From CAZSBG01 sp964605145 (GTDB lineage: Bacteria > Zhuqueibacterota > Zhuqueibacteria > Thermofontimicrobiales > Thermofontimicrobiaceae): a stretch of DNA of 64,000 bases. Position numbers and translations under genes: made by a program. Below are positions 53,522 to 62,583 of the stretch, piece after piece. The notes beneath the pieces were generated by a model. The model worked only from the letters and a program-made list of their open reading frames with translations, was not told where the DNA came from and did no database searches. Location: contig CAZSBG010000001.1 of assembly GCA_964605145.1 (NCBI GenBank), positions 62,001 to 126,000 on the forward strand, given 5' to 3'. How positions within the stretch are numbered: position 1 is the first letter of the stretch; each line of letters starts with the position of its first letter.

Positions 53522-54508
53522 TTAAATTGGCTTTTCCGAAACCGGACTTTCGGTGATGAACAATCCACCTTCTTCAGTGTTTAAATATGCTTCTGCGCCA
53601 ACCGGAATCGTATGTTTTATCGGCCCGTGCCCATAGGCAAAATCCTGAATGATTGGGATATTCAGTCGGTCAAAATAGTCGTGAAAAATATCTTCCATTT
53701 GCAGGGTGGGCTTTGATTTATCCTTAGCTTCACAATCGATGAATTGGCCTAATACAATTCCGGACACCCGATCTAAAATCCCGGCCATTTTCATTTGGGC
53801 TAAATATCGATCCACACGGTAAACCTCTTCATCGATATCCTCGATGAACAGAATCGCCCCGTCGAAATCCGGGCAATATGGCGTGCCGAACAACACATTG
53901 ATCAAAGACAGACATCCACCCAGCAATCGTCCTCTGGCCTTTCCGGGCTTAAGAATTTTAAGGGGAGCTTCAGCCGGGTTTTCGAGCAATCCGGCAGGGG
54001 CCGGGGAAGAAATCATATTCCAGAAATTTTGCGCCGTAAACTCATGAATATTATTGCCCATTTCCACTGCAACCATGGGGCCTGAAAAAGTCACCAGCCC
54101 GGTTTTTTTCCAGATGGCAAGCGAAATGGTTGTCACATCGCTGTAGCCCACAAATATTTTTGGATTTTTCCGAATTACATCAAAATCTAATTGATCGATG
54201 ATGCGTGGTGTGCCATACCCTCCCCTTGAGCACATAATTGCATCAATCTCAGGATTGCTGAACATGGCATTCAATTCATTTGCCCGAACATGATCTTCTC
54301 CGGCAAGATAACCACGCTCGTCCAGCGCATGCTCACTCTGGATAACTTTGTATCCTAATGTTTGTAGATAGTTCACTCCCTGCTGAAGTTTCTCGTCGTC
54401 CAGGGGACGACTTGCTGGTGAGACAATTCCGATTGTTGCTTCATCATAGATGCAAAGGGGTTTCATTCCGTTTCCGACTTTCCGTTGTACCATTTTCTCC
54501 CTTTCCAT
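53522..54508 (-). CDS. LD-carboxypeptidase (peptidase S66 family)
   Basis: The 328-residue protein has ATIGIVSPASRPLDDEKLQQG and the nucleophile region MCSRGGYGTPRIIDQLDFD. GYSDVTTISLAIWKKTG follows, with FSGPMVAVEM. RGRLLGGCLSLINVLFGTPY and the ILFIEDIDEEVYRVDR Glu block lie in the C-terminal half. The late HGPIKHTIPVGAEA supplies the catalytic His. S66 enzymes cleave D-Ala from murein tetrapeptide, or degrade microcin C. A murein-recycling role fits the nearby dipeptidase. An alternative start is 54493. Confidence 0.88.
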   Translation of the reverse strand: MEREKMVQRKVGNGMKPLCIYDEATIGIVSPASRPLDDEKLQQGVNYLQTLGYKVIQSEHALDERGYLAGEDHVRANELNAMFSNPEIDAIMCSRGGYGTPRIIDQLDFDVIRKNPKIFVGYSDVTTISLAIWKKTGLVTFSGPMVAVEMGNNIHEFTAQNFWNMISSPAPAGLLENPAEAPLKILKPGKARGRLLGGCLSLINVLFGTPYCPDFDGAILFIEDIDEEVYRVDRYLAQMKMAGILDRVSGIVLGQFIDCEAKDKSKPTLQMEDIFHDYFDRLNIPIIQDFAYGHGPIKHTIPVGAEAYLNTEEGGLFITESPVSEKPI

Positions 54509-54569
54509 GCTATTTCCGTTTTCCGATTTTGAATCGCGAATCTATGGACCAAGTCAAGTAATTCATTCA

Positions 54570-55865
54570 TTATTTTAACAACTCCCGCCAACTTTCCCAT
54601 CCGGTTGTGATTAATCTATATTCTCCAAATCCTGCTTCATCCATAAAAGTAAATTCCCTGTTAATCGTATGATAATACCAAATTTCATACGGCTTATATC
54701 CACTGTCAAATGGATGACGCTCAACATCATTCGGAGGCCCAAAAATGATGTAAATCATGCCCATATCTGTTTTCCAGCCATCGCGGAAACCGGCAAATCG
54801 CTGATTCGCCATTTCAACCCGGCTGTAATACTCATCCATGGCTTCATTTGCTATGGTACCGGGCGTCGGGTCAAATTTCTTCCAATATTTTTGAAACGCC
54901 TCCAGCCTCTCATCCTGGTCAGCATTTTTTATTTTTTCATAATCCTTCTTTCTGGCAATATACTTCATCTGCTTGATAGCCAGATCAATATCAGAAATGG
55001 AGGACGGCATATTTATCCATCGCACAGCAAAGTTTTTCTTCATTTCCGCTTTTCTTCGACCTTCTTTCACCTTCAATTCAATGGAATACATCCCCTGGGA
55101 TAATTTATTTGTCGGTATTTGAAAAACTTCCATCGTGCGCGGACCATCTTTCCGCCGTTTGTATTTGCTTTCGAATATTTCATCTTTCTCAGAATCTTTG
55201 ATGACAAAAGAAATTTCGAATATTTCGCTTTTATCTTGTCTGCTATAAATTTCAAAATATGCAAAAAGTGTGCTTGATAAATCAATAATAAAATCTGCAA
55301 CATCAGGATGAAACGACTTAATCCCAATGGAATCAATTTCTACATTGCGAACCATTGCAATGTCACTCATAGCAAATTTCTCGTCCGCAAAATCTTCTAA
55401 TTCAAATTCCGATTCGATAGTCCGTTTAACCTTAGTTTCCAGGTCGGTAATGCTAATCGCCAATTTATATTTGTCAGGTTCCAGATCGAAATTCAAGTAA
55501 GCAAGACTGTAGGATCGCTTCGAATTTGTTTCTTCATAACTGCTGGCCTTTGTTTCTTCCTGGTCTATTTTTCCATCAATCTGATAATCATTTTCATCGT
55601 ATATAACAACTGAAACTTCATAACTCGCCGTATAAATTCCTTCCTTCAACACAAATTGAAGCTCGTCAAAGGTTGTTTTGATGTATAAGTTCAACCGACT
55701 CATCTCTGGCTCAGCAGACGCGACATTCACTAAATCCACATGAAAATCCGGGCCGATCGTTCGGACCGGATGAAACTCGGTTTGCGCCACGGTCGATGGC
55801 ACGTGACTTATACATAATAGTATAATGAAAAATCCTAAGGGGATTAACATTGTCGTATTTTTCAT
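54570..55865 (-). CDS. Secreted GWxTD-domain protein
   Basis: The 431-residue protein has a signal peptide (LGFFIILLCISHVPSTVAQ), then about 280 residues rich in beta strands. The C-terminal GWxTD domain contains RFAGFRDGWKTDMGMIYIIFG, followed by GPPNDVERHPFD, YEIWYYHTINREFTFMDEAG and ITTGWESW. This domain is known from Bacteroidota, Acidobacteriota and related phyla and has no established function. It supports the FCB-like assignment of this genome. It is preceded by 76 bp after rimO. Confidence 0.88.
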   Translation of the reverse strand: MKNTTMLIPLGFFIILLCISHVPSTVAQTEFHPVRTIGPDFHVDLVNVASAEPEMSRLNLYIKTTFDELQFVLKEGIYTASYEVSVVIYDENDYQIDGKIDQEETKASSYEETNSKRSYSLAYLNFDLEPDKYKLAISITDLETKVKRTIESEFELEDFADEKFAMSDIAMVRNVEIDSIGIKSFHPDVADFIIDLSSTLFAYFEIYSRQDKSEIFEISFVIKDSEKDEIFESKYKRRKDGPRTMEVFQIPTNKLSQGMYSIELKVKEGRRKAEMKKNFAVRWINMPSSISDIDLAIKQMKYIARKKDYEKIKNADQDERLEAFQKYWKKFDPTPGTIANEAMDEYYSRVEMANQRFAGFRDGWKTDMGMIYIIFGPPNDVERHPFDSGYKPYEIWYYHTINREFTFMDEAGFGEYRLITTGWESWRELLK

Positions 55866-55941
55866 TGTAAACCTCCATCTGCTATTCAGCAGATTTCATT
55901 TTTTTTACAGCGATCCCCGCTCAATCGCCGTAGAAATTTAA

Positions 55942-57231
55942 TTATGTGATTCGCTCGCCCCACACGTCGTAAGCATCAGCATGAGTTATACGGATGGGCA
56001 CAATACTTCCGACATCCATCCTCTCATTTAAATGCACCATATTATCAATCAATGGCGTGTCCCATTGGGTTCTGCCATAACTGGTGTTGTTATCTTCACC
56101 AATTTCATCGATGATTACCTGAACTGTTTTTCCAATTAGTTTCTCATTCTGTTCGCATGCAATATCATACTGAATCTTCATTAACTCGTCGAGCCTTTCA
56201 TCCTTGGTTTGTTCATCGACTTGGTTACTCATGGTGAATGCAGGCGTCCCTTCTTCTGAGGAGTATTTAAAAACGCCAAGCCGCTCAAACTTTGCCTCCC
56301 GAATAAATTCCTTCAGGAGTAAAAAATCATTTTCTGTTTCGCCGGGATAGCCAACCAAAAGTGTCGTTCGAATTGCAATTTCCGGAACTCGCGACCGCAG
56401 CGTTTCGATCAATGTCCTGACTTGTTTTTCAGTCACGCGGCGTCCCATTGATTTCAACATTTTATTAGAAATATGTTGAATCGGCAAATCGATGTAGCGA
56501 CACAACGTACCCACTTCCCCGAACAGTGAAATCAACTCTTCAGTAAAATGAGCGGGATGGGCATATAACAATCGTATCCACGCCAGACTTTCAATTTCTG
56601 CTAATCGCCGAATTAATTGGGGCAAGGCAAAGCGGTTGCCCCGGTCCCAACCGTAATAGGTTGTATCCTGCGCAATCACAATGATTTCTTTCACGCCGCC
56701 AACAATTAATTCTGTTGCTTCGCTCAGAATATTCTGCTCATCAAAACTTCGAAAATTTCCTTTGATGAGCGGAATGGTGCAATAGTGGCACCGATTATCA
56801 CATCCTTCGGATATTTTAAGGTACGCGTAATGGTTCGGCATCTGTAATTCCCGAATCGACCTGACGCCTTCCGCAGGCAAATTCAATTCTTGCGAAATTC
56901 GTCTTGCAATATCCCTGAAATCCAGTTCAGGGAAAAAAGCATCGACTTCAGGAATCTCCCTTTTTAACTCATCAAGATATCGCTGGGGGAAACACCCGGT
57001 GACATAAACGCGTTGAATTCTGCCATCTTGCTTCAACTGCACGGCTTCCAGGATGGATTTAACTGCCTCTTCCCGAGCAGGTAAAATAAACGCGCATGTA
57101 TTGATAATGACCACATCGGCTTCATGAGGCCGATTCACAATCTGAATATGTTCATTTTTGAGCCCGGCCAAAAGATATTCAGAATCCACCACATTCTTTG
57201 GGCAGCCCAACGTTACGGCACAAATTTTCAT
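55942..57231 (-). CDS. rimO: Ribosomal protein S12 methylthiotransferase
   Basis: The 429-residue radical-SAM enzyme has the UPF0004 domain with CAVTLGCPKNVVDSEYLL. The radical-SAM Cys motif is EGCDNRCHYCTIPLIKGNFRS near residue 145. A TRAM domain lies at the C-terminus. The N-terminal Cys set (C4, near C47, C80) binds the second 4Fe-4S cluster. It methylthiolates Asp of ribosomal protein S12. It overlaps ftsY by four bases (ATGA). Confidence 0.94.
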   Translation of the reverse strand: MKICAVTLGCPKNVVDSEYLLAGLKNEHIQIVNRPHEADVVIINTCAFILPAREEAVKSILEAVQLKQDGRIQRVYVTGCFPQRYLDELKREIPEVDAFFPELDFRDIARRISQELNLPAEGVRSIRELQMPNHYAYLKISEGCDNRCHYCTIPLIKGNFRSFDEQNILSEATELIVGGVKEIIVIAQDTTYYGWDRGNRFALPQLIRRLAEIESLAWIRLLYAHPAHFTEELISLFGEVGTLCRYIDLPIQHISNKMLKSMGRRVTEKQVRTLIETLRSRVPEIAIRTTLLVGYPGETENDFLLLKEFIREAKFERLGVFKYSSEEGTPAFTMSNQVDEQTKDERLDELMKIQYDIACEQNEKLIGKTVQVIIDEIGEDNNTSYGRTQWDTPLIDNMVHLNERMDVGSIVPIRITHADAYDVWGERIT

Positions 57232-58157
57232 TGAAACAACGCCTCAACGAACTCTGTTTGGTCAAATGGTTCCAGGTCTTCCACTTTTTCACCGACGCCG
57301 ATAAATTTCACCGGCAGCCCCAGTTCCTTGCTGATTGAAAGCACAATGCCGCCTTTTGCGGTCCCATCCAATTTGGTCAGGACGATGCCATTCACACCCA
57401 CCGCATGGGTGAATTGCTTCGCCTGATTCAGTCCATTCTGGCCGGTGGTAGCGTCGAGCACCAAAAGCGTTTCATGAGGCGCTTCAGGATCGAGCTTGCC
57501 CAGCACGCGGCAAATTTTTTTCAATTCTTCCATCAAATTCGATTTGGTATGAAGCCTGCCTGCCGTGTCGACGATCAAGACATCAAGCTTCCTGCTGATG
57601 GCCGCTTGAAGCGAGTCAAATGCAACGGACGCCGGATCCGCCCCCGGCTGATCTCGAATAATATCCACGCCGGCGCGCTGCGACCATATTTCCAACTGTT
57701 CCGACGCTGCCGCCCGAAATGTATCTGCCGCGGATATCAGCACCTTGTTCCCCTGCTGCTTGAATAGCGATGCCAGCTTGCCAATGGTCGTCGTTTTCCC
57801 TGTTCCGTTCACACCAACCACCATTATCACATGAGGCTTTTTTTCCGGTTTGAAAAAATCTTCTAAATCTTCCGCTTTTTTCTGTTGATCGTCTTTATTG
57901 AATGAACGGAGCATCGCTGATTTCAGAAAGCGAATGATATTATCCGGCTTTTTTATTCCCAGTGATTCAACTTTTTCCCGAACTTCTTCAATCAAATTCA
58001 ACGACACTTCCACCCCAATGTCGCCGCCGATTAATATTTCTTCGAGTTCATCAAATAAATCTTCATTTATCTCCTGATGCGATTTCAGCGTCTCGTTCAC
58101 TTTTCCAACAAGGCCTTCTCGCGTTTTTATCAAACGTTGCCTGAGTTTTTCAATCAT
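57228..58157 (-). CDS. ftsY: Signal recognition particle receptor FtsY
   Basis: The 309-residue protein lacks the long acidic A domain of E. coli and has the N domain (residues 1-90) plus the G domain. GTPase motifs are MVVGVNGTGKTTTIGKLAS (G1), DTFRAAASEQLEIW, IVDTAGRLHTKSNLM (G3) and VLTKLDGTAKGG (G4/G5). It docks the SRP-ribosome complex at the inner membrane for cotranslational insertion. Its stop overlaps the rimO start in ATGA. Confidence 0.95.
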   Translation of the reverse strand: MIEKLRQRLIKTREGLVGKVNETLKSHQEINEDLFDELEEILIGGDIGVEVSLNLIEEVREKVESLGIKKPDNIIRFLKSAMLRSFNKDDQQKKAEDLEDFFKPEKKPHVIMVVGVNGTGKTTTIGKLASLFKQQGNKVLISAADTFRAAASEQLEIWSQRAGVDIIRDQPGADPASVAFDSLQAAISRKLDVLIVDTAGRLHTKSNLMEELKKICRVLGKLDPEAPHETLLVLDATTGQNGLNQAKQFTHAVGVNGIVLTKLDGTAKGGIVLSISKELGLPVKFIGVGEKVEDLEPFDQTEFVEALFQ

Positions 58158-58229
58158 CTGTTGCTCTTCTCCTACACCTGAAGCTAATCTTTTCTTTTTT
58201 CAATTTCGGTTTCAATATCCAGTATCAAT

Positions 58230-59402
58230 TTATCCTAAAAACACCTTCAAAATATCCGGTATTAATTTCGGATGTTGGAACAGCGCTGTTTTAAAAATAT
58301 TTACAATAGTATAACTTTCCTGCGGCTTCTTTTTCAGTGACGCAGCGGTTTTATTCAGGTCCGCATCGGTCAATTTATAAACGGCTTCTTTCAGCCGGTA
58401 TGCATGACGATGATTGACACCACCGATCTTGTCCCATTCCCGAATGTATTCATTCAGACGTTTTTTAGATACATCCCTATCTTGAACCGCTGCGGCAGCA
58501 ACCCGGCCGGCAATTTCTCCGGCAAGAATACTGTGAATGATGCCGCCACCGGTAATCGGATTCACCTGGTGAGCCGCATCCCCAACCAGCAGTAATCCCG
58601 GAGCCGTAATGTCGCTCGTATACGGCGCGCACGGAACTCCTCCGGCCACGGTTGTTAAAATGGCAGCGTCCGGGAAATTTCTGTCCATAAATTCCCGAAG
58701 ATATTCCAGGGGTGATTTTTCCCTCGCGTACTCCCCTGAAATTCCCAGCCCGATGTTGGCATGATGCGCGCTTTTCGGAAAGACCCATAAATATCCGCCG
58801 GGCGCCAGCTCTCTGGAAACATAAAAATCGCAAATACTCCCATCGATCTCTATATTTGAAACGGTCATTTGCACGCATGGTTCAATATCTTTGAGACGTA
58901 CATGCGTTTTTAAACCGGCCCAGCGACCGACGCGGGATTCCACGCCATCCGCGGCAATCACCATTCCGGCTTTTATATCAAAATGCTTGCCCATGTAATT
59001 CACCTTCACCCCGGAGACAACACCATCCTCCATGAGCAAATCGTACACAAACGCTTTCGTGCCCACCTTTACACCTTTTTCAGCGGCCATTCGGGCTAAA
59101 TCGTAATCAAATCGCTTCCGGTCCAGAATATAGCCCACATCGTCGTGGGAAACCTGAATTTTTGTTCCGTCCGGTGCAACCAACCTCACGGCATCAATTT
59201 TATTTGACACCCATTCGTCCCGCAAATCCAGCACTTTTTCAAATCCCTTTCCTCCAACGGCCTCGCCGCATCGTACCGGGATTCCGACCTCCCTGTCTTT
59301 TTCCAACATCAACACATTGGCCCCGTTTTCAGCGGCCAGTCGGGCAGAGGTGGAGCCGGCTGGTCCTGCGCCAACCACAACAACATCATAACTACTTATC
59401 AT
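58230..59402 (-). CDS. Geranylgeranyl reductase-family flavoprotein
   Basis: The 390-residue FAD protein begins SYDVVVVGAGPAGSTSARLA. It has RCGEAVG at residues 44-50 and the substrate-side motif PGGYLWVFP at 201-209, which matches the PxxYxWxFP signature of geranylgeranyl reductases. GDAAHQVNPITGGGI binds the FAD ribityl/pyrophosphate. It would saturate double bonds of a prenyl chain. Its stop overlaps nothing, but its start overlaps the stop of the ferredoxin gene by 11 bases, so the ferredoxin is the likely electron donor. The natural substrate (quinone, archaeal-type lipid or other isoprenoid) is open. Confidence 0.87.
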   Translation of the reverse strand: MISSYDVVVVGAGPAGSTSARLAAENGANVLMLEKDREVGIPVRCGEAVGGKGFEKVLDLRDEWVSNKIDAVRLVAPDGTKIQVSHDDVGYILDRKRFDYDLARMAAEKGVKVGTKAFVYDLLMEDGVVSGVKVNYMGKHFDIKAGMVIAADGVESRVGRWAGLKTHVRLKDIEPCVQMTVSNIEIDGSICDFYVSRELAPGGYLWVFPKSAHHANIGLGISGEYAREKSPLEYLREFMDRNFPDAAILTTVAGGVPCAPYTSDITAPGLLLVGDAAHQVNPITGGGIIHSILAGEIAGRVAAAAVQDRDVSKKRLNEYIREWDKIGGVNHRHAYRLKEAVYKLTDADLNKTAASLKKKPQESYTIVNIFKTALFQHPKLIPDILKVFLG

Positions 59403-59577
59403 TCTTCACCTCCAGGGTCGAAACAGGACAAATGTTCACACAATTGAGACACAGGGTACAGGTTTCATGGTCAATCACAAGCCTGGACTCGAATAATGTA
59501 ATCGCATCGACAGGACAGACAGCAACGCAGGTTCCACAAAAATCACACAGGTCATCTTTTACAACGATCATTCTCAA
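59392..59577 (-). CDS. 4Fe-4S dicluster ferredoxin
   Basis: The 61-residue protein has two CxxCxxCxxxCP motifs: CDFCGTCVAVCP near residue 12-23 and CTLCLNCVNICP near 41-52. It therefore binds two 4Fe-4S clusters. It is translationally coupled with the reductase gene through an 11-base overlap (59392-59402). It lies 18 bases after the UbiA-family gene. Delivery of electrons to the reductase is inferred. Confidence 0.93.
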   Translation of the reverse strand: MRMIVVKDDLCDFCGTCVAVCPVDAITLFESRLVIDHETCTLCLNCVNICPVSTLEVKNDK

Positions 59578-59595
59578 TTCCTCTAAAACTCAAAA

Positions 59596-60543
59596 TCAAG
59601 CAGCAAATTTCGGATATTCCAAATTGAACCGCTTTTTATAATACCATTTCGAAAAAAAGAACGTGAATACAATTACCACAAAATAAAGAGGGTATTTCAC
59701 ACAAACCGCCAGAGATGCGAAAAGTATGGTAAACTTAATCGATCTCAAAATATCTTCCATCTCCAAAGTTACCGCAGCAATGAGAAACAGCGGCATAGCC
59801 AATAAAGCTGGAACAAAGAACATATAATCTTTTAAAACATAGGAAATAACTACCGTAAGAACCACAAAAAATAACGCCCAATAAACCGCTATTTTTTTGC
59901 CATACTTTACACCAAATGTAATTTTATTGAATTCCCTGTCTCCGGGGATGTCTGGTATCGTCGTTAACAGGTAAACCGCTACCAGCCCAAAACCGTACGG
60001 CAATGCGTGATACATAAAATGAAAACTTTCAGTACCTGCGGTAATCCAGCCGCAAGCAGCGACAGACCATCCGCCTGCGAAATTGGCGACAACGCCCATG
60101 AAGGGTCTGTCTTTCCAGGTAAATGGTTTGTAGCTGTAAAAAATACCGGTGATCAAAAATATGATGACAAACAACATCCCGACTTTTACGTTGAGAAGAA
60201 ATGCAAAGGCGATGGATATTATTGTCAGTAAAACGCCTTCGATCAAAGCGGTTCTTTTGTTTATTATTTCCCTGGCAATAAAAAATAATTTTTCGTTTTT
60301 TTGATCACTTCGAATATCTACAATTTGATTGAAGATATATGCAGCCCCCATTAAAAGCGTTAATAATAAAATTATTAAGAATGCATTGGAATCGAAACTC
60401 GTATCTGCATTTGAAGCAATTTTTGTCGGATCAAAAATCGTGTTGGCATGATATCCTGCCAAAAATACCGTCCATAGTGGAAAAAAGAGAGTCGGCCGCA
60501 AAATAAAAAAAAAGTCCAAAAGTCTGATGTTTTTCACCATCAC
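59596..60543 (-). CDS. UbiA-family membrane prenyltransferase
   Basis: The 315-residue protein has about eight membrane helices. The first Asp-rich motif is FNQIVDIRSDQKNEK near residue 71-85 (NxxxDxxxD form). The second is TTIPDIPGDREFNKITFGVKYG near residue 190. These are the diphosphate/magnesium sites of UbiA enzymes. Family members make menaquinone, heme O, chlorophyll or digeranylgeranylglyceryl phosphate. Linkage to a ferredoxin and a geranylgeranyl reductase suggests a prenyl-lipid pathway; the aromatic or glycerol acceptor cannot be told from sequence. It is three bases after purF. Confidence 0.88.
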   Translation of the reverse strand: MMVKNIRLLDFFFILRPTLFFPLWTVFLAGYHANTIFDPTKIASNADTSFDSNAFLIILLLTLLMGAAYIFNQIVDIRSDQKNEKLFFIAREIINKRTALIEGVLLTIISIAFAFLLNVKVGMLFVIIFLITGIFYSYKPFTWKDRPFMGVVANFAGGWSVAACGWITAGTESFHFMYHALPYGFGLVAVYLLTTIPDIPGDREFNKITFGVKYGKKIAVYWALFFVVLTVVISYVLKDYMFFVPALLAMPLFLIAAVTLEMEDILRSIKFTILFASLAVCVKYPLYFVVIVFTFFFSKWYYKKRFNLEYPKFAA

Positions 60544-60546
60544 AAT

Positions 60547-61968
60547 TTAATTAATAACAATTCCGTTTTCAAGTTGAAACTTTTTCATTTTATCACCGGG
60601 AATAATGGGATATTTCCCACTGAAACACGCAGTGCAATACCCGCCGCGCTCATGCGGCACTGAATCCAATAAACCTTCCAGGGAGAGATAGTGCAGCGTA
60701 TCGACTTCTAAATATTTCCTTATTTCCTCTATTGACATTTGTGACGCGATCAACTCTTCTTTTGTCGGGAAATCCATTCCATAAAAACATGGAAATTTAA
60801 TCGGCGGCGAACTCACACGAATATGTATTTCTTTTGCGCCAGCCTGACGCACCATTTTTGCCAATAAACGAAGTGTGGTCCCCCGAACTATAGAATCTTC
60901 GACAATGATGACCCGCTTGTTTTTCAAAACTCCTTTCACAGGATTGAATTTGATCCGAACATTAAAATCACGCATGGTCTGGACCGGGTGAATAAACGTT
61001 CTGCCGACATAATGGTTCCGGATCAAACCAATCTCAAATTTTATCTCGGATTCCTGGGCATAGCCGAGTGCAGCGGTATTGCTTGAGTCAGGTACAGAAA
61101 TAATTCGATCTGCTTCAACCGGAGCTTCGAGGGCAAGTGACTTGCCCAATTTTCGTCGCGCTTTATCCACCTTTTCTCCAAAAATCCAGCTATCCGGCCG
61201 TGAAAAATAGATAAATTCAAAGATGCACGCCCGTCTTTCTGTTTTTTCATCAAGTTGGAAAGACGACAATCCTTTCTCATTAATCACGACTATTTCACCC
61301 GGATTCACCTCGCGAATGAGTTCCGCATCCATAATATCAAGGGCGCACGACTCCGACGCCAAGACATACGCTCCATCCTTCTTCCCAATACATAGGGGGC
61401 GAAATCCCCGCGGATCACGAATGCCGATGAGATCATTGCCGGTTAATATCGCGATCGAATAGGCTCCTTTAATTCGGTGGAATGTATCTTGAATTTTATC
61501 CACCATAGTTGTCTTTTTCGATCGTGCGATGAGATGCAAGACAATTTCAGTATCGGTCGTTGTCTGAAAAATGGCGCCATCATCTTCCAATTCGCGCCTT
61601 AGCACGTGCGAGTCTACAAAATTTCCATTATGAGAAATAGCCATTGGCCCGTATTTCGAACTTACGACGAGGGGTTGGGCATTCACAGGATGGGTGGATC
61701 CGGTGGTGGAATAACGATTATGACCAATTGCTTTATCACCGATTAATTTGTCGAGGTTTTCCCTTTTTCTGAAAACGTCAACCACCAGCCCCAAATCGAT
61801 ATGTTTATAAAATAGTCCATTGTCATTTGTTACGATGCCGGAACTCTCCTGGCCTCTGTGCTGAAGCGCATAAAGTCCCAGGTATGCAAAGTTCGCTGCA
61901 TGAGGGTGTTTATATATTCCAATAACAGCACATTCTTCTTTTGGCTTATCATCTGTTGTCCATTGCAT
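60547..61968 (-). CDS. purF: Amidophosphoribosyltransferase
   Basis: The 473-residue protein has the N-terminal propeptide MQWTTDDKPKEE followed by Cys13 in ECAVIGIY, the glutaminase nucleophile after processing. RGQESSGIV, GHNRYSTTG and SHNGNFVDSH complete the glutaminase site. The PRTase loop is VIIVEDSIVRGTTLR. Cysteines in ACIFEFIYFS and the C-terminal YCTACFSGKYP fit the 4Fe-4S cluster of Bacillus-type enzymes. It catalyses the first committed step of purine synthesis. Confidence 0.95.
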   Translation of the reverse strand: MQWTTDDKPKEECAVIGIYKHPHAANFAYLGLYALQHRGQESSGIVTNDNGLFYKHIDLGLVVDVFRKRENLDKLIGDKAIGHNRYSTTGSTHPVNAQPLVVSSKYGPMAISHNGNFVDSHVLRRELEDDGAIFQTTTDTEIVLHLIARSKKTTMVDKIQDTFHRIKGAYSIAILTGNDLIGIRDPRGFRPLCIGKKDGAYVLASESCALDIMDAELIREVNPGEIVVINEKGLSSFQLDEKTERRACIFEFIYFSRPDSWIFGEKVDKARRKLGKSLALEAPVEADRIISVPDSSNTAALGYAQESEIKFEIGLIRNHYVGRTFIHPVQTMRDFNVRIKFNPVKGVLKNKRVIIVEDSIVRGTTLRLLAKMVRQAGAKEIHIRVSSPPIKFPCFYGMDFPTKEELIASQMSIEEIRKYLEVDTLHYLSLEGLLDSVPHERGGYCTACFSGKYPIIPGDKMKKFQLENGIVIN

Positions 61969-62060
61969 GAGTCAATCCAATCTTGGCTAAATTACTACGT
62001 TTTGTCAATTCTTATTCATATCGATCATTTCAAAAATATTTTAAATACCTAACCTGGATA

Positions 62061-62137
62061 AACCAGAAATTCCAATACTCAAAAGCCAAATTACAAATAA
62101 AATCCAAATTTCAAAAAAAGAAATTCAAAACAATATT
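62061..62137 (+). repeat. G-poor A/C-rich low-complexity tract in the 216-bp gap 61969-62184
   Basis: In 77 bases only three are G on the plus strand, while the CCAAAT/CCAAATTT core recurs (62072-62110). The pattern is strand-asymmetric and does not code. It precedes the hairpin at 62144-62172. I see no gene in this gap. Confidence 0.5.
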
Positions 62138-62143
62138 GTTTAA

Positions 62144-62172
62144 AATTTTCTGCCCAAAATGGTCAGAAAATT
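62144..62172 (-). terminator. Weak hairpin after the YfiM-like gene
   Basis: AATTTTCTG (62144-62152) and CAGAAAATT (62164-62172) are a perfect 9-bp inverted pair with an 11-base loop. On the minus strand, TTAAAC follows. It lies 13 bases after the stop of the upstream gene, so it could end that transcript, but the T-run is poor. Confidence 0.4.
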
Positions 62173-62184
62173 GTTTGTAAGTTA

Positions 62185-62583
62185 CTAATCAGAAACAAGA
62201 AGTACACCGAAAGCTGTACCCAATATATCAGCGACAAGGTCTTTGACACTGAATGAATTATTTTTTTTTCTTCCATCGCGAATTTCTTTGATCAGGCCGA
62301 GAGAAATGGAAAAGCCAATGCCGATCTGCGTAGACTTTAAATTGGAAAATCCCTGTTGCTCCCTGCTGAAATAATATGCTGATGTAGCAATGAATGCACT
62401 CGCCAAAAAATGATGGGCTTTATCTCTTCCAAACCATGAATCATTTAGGGTAAAAGTGATTTTGGCGGCGTCGAATTTCTCATAACGTGCGGAAAGCGAT
62501 TCCTTTGTCTGGGATCTTCCGGGCAAAGCATTCAAAAAAAGAACGCATAGAAGCACGAAGATAAGTATGCTCTGCTTTTTCAA
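62185..62583 (-). CDS. YfiM/DUF2279-like small exported protein
   Basis: The 132-residue protein has a hydrophobic signal segment (ILIFVLLCVLFLNALPGRSQ). SWFGRDKAHHFLASAFIATSAYY, a DUF2279-type core with conserved Asp-Lys-His-His, follows, then GIGFSISLGLIKEIRDGRK and DLVADILGTAFGVLL. YfiM-like proteins are lipoproteins of unknown role in other bacteria; this one lacks a clear lipobox. It overlaps the HD-domain gene by four bases, so they are coupled. Confidence 0.75.
   Translation of the reverse strand: MKKQSILIFVLLCVLFLNALPGRSQTKESLSARYEKFDAAKITFTLNDSWFGRDKAHHFLASAFIATSAYYFSREQQGFSNLKSTQIGIGFSISLGLIKEIRDGRKKNNSFSVKDLVADILGTAFGVLLVSD

Noticed and set aside
62050..62059. TAACCTGGAT matching the end of the 168-bp elements
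   Set aside because: Only ten bases match and the following sequence does not resemble the element, so I do not call a third copy.
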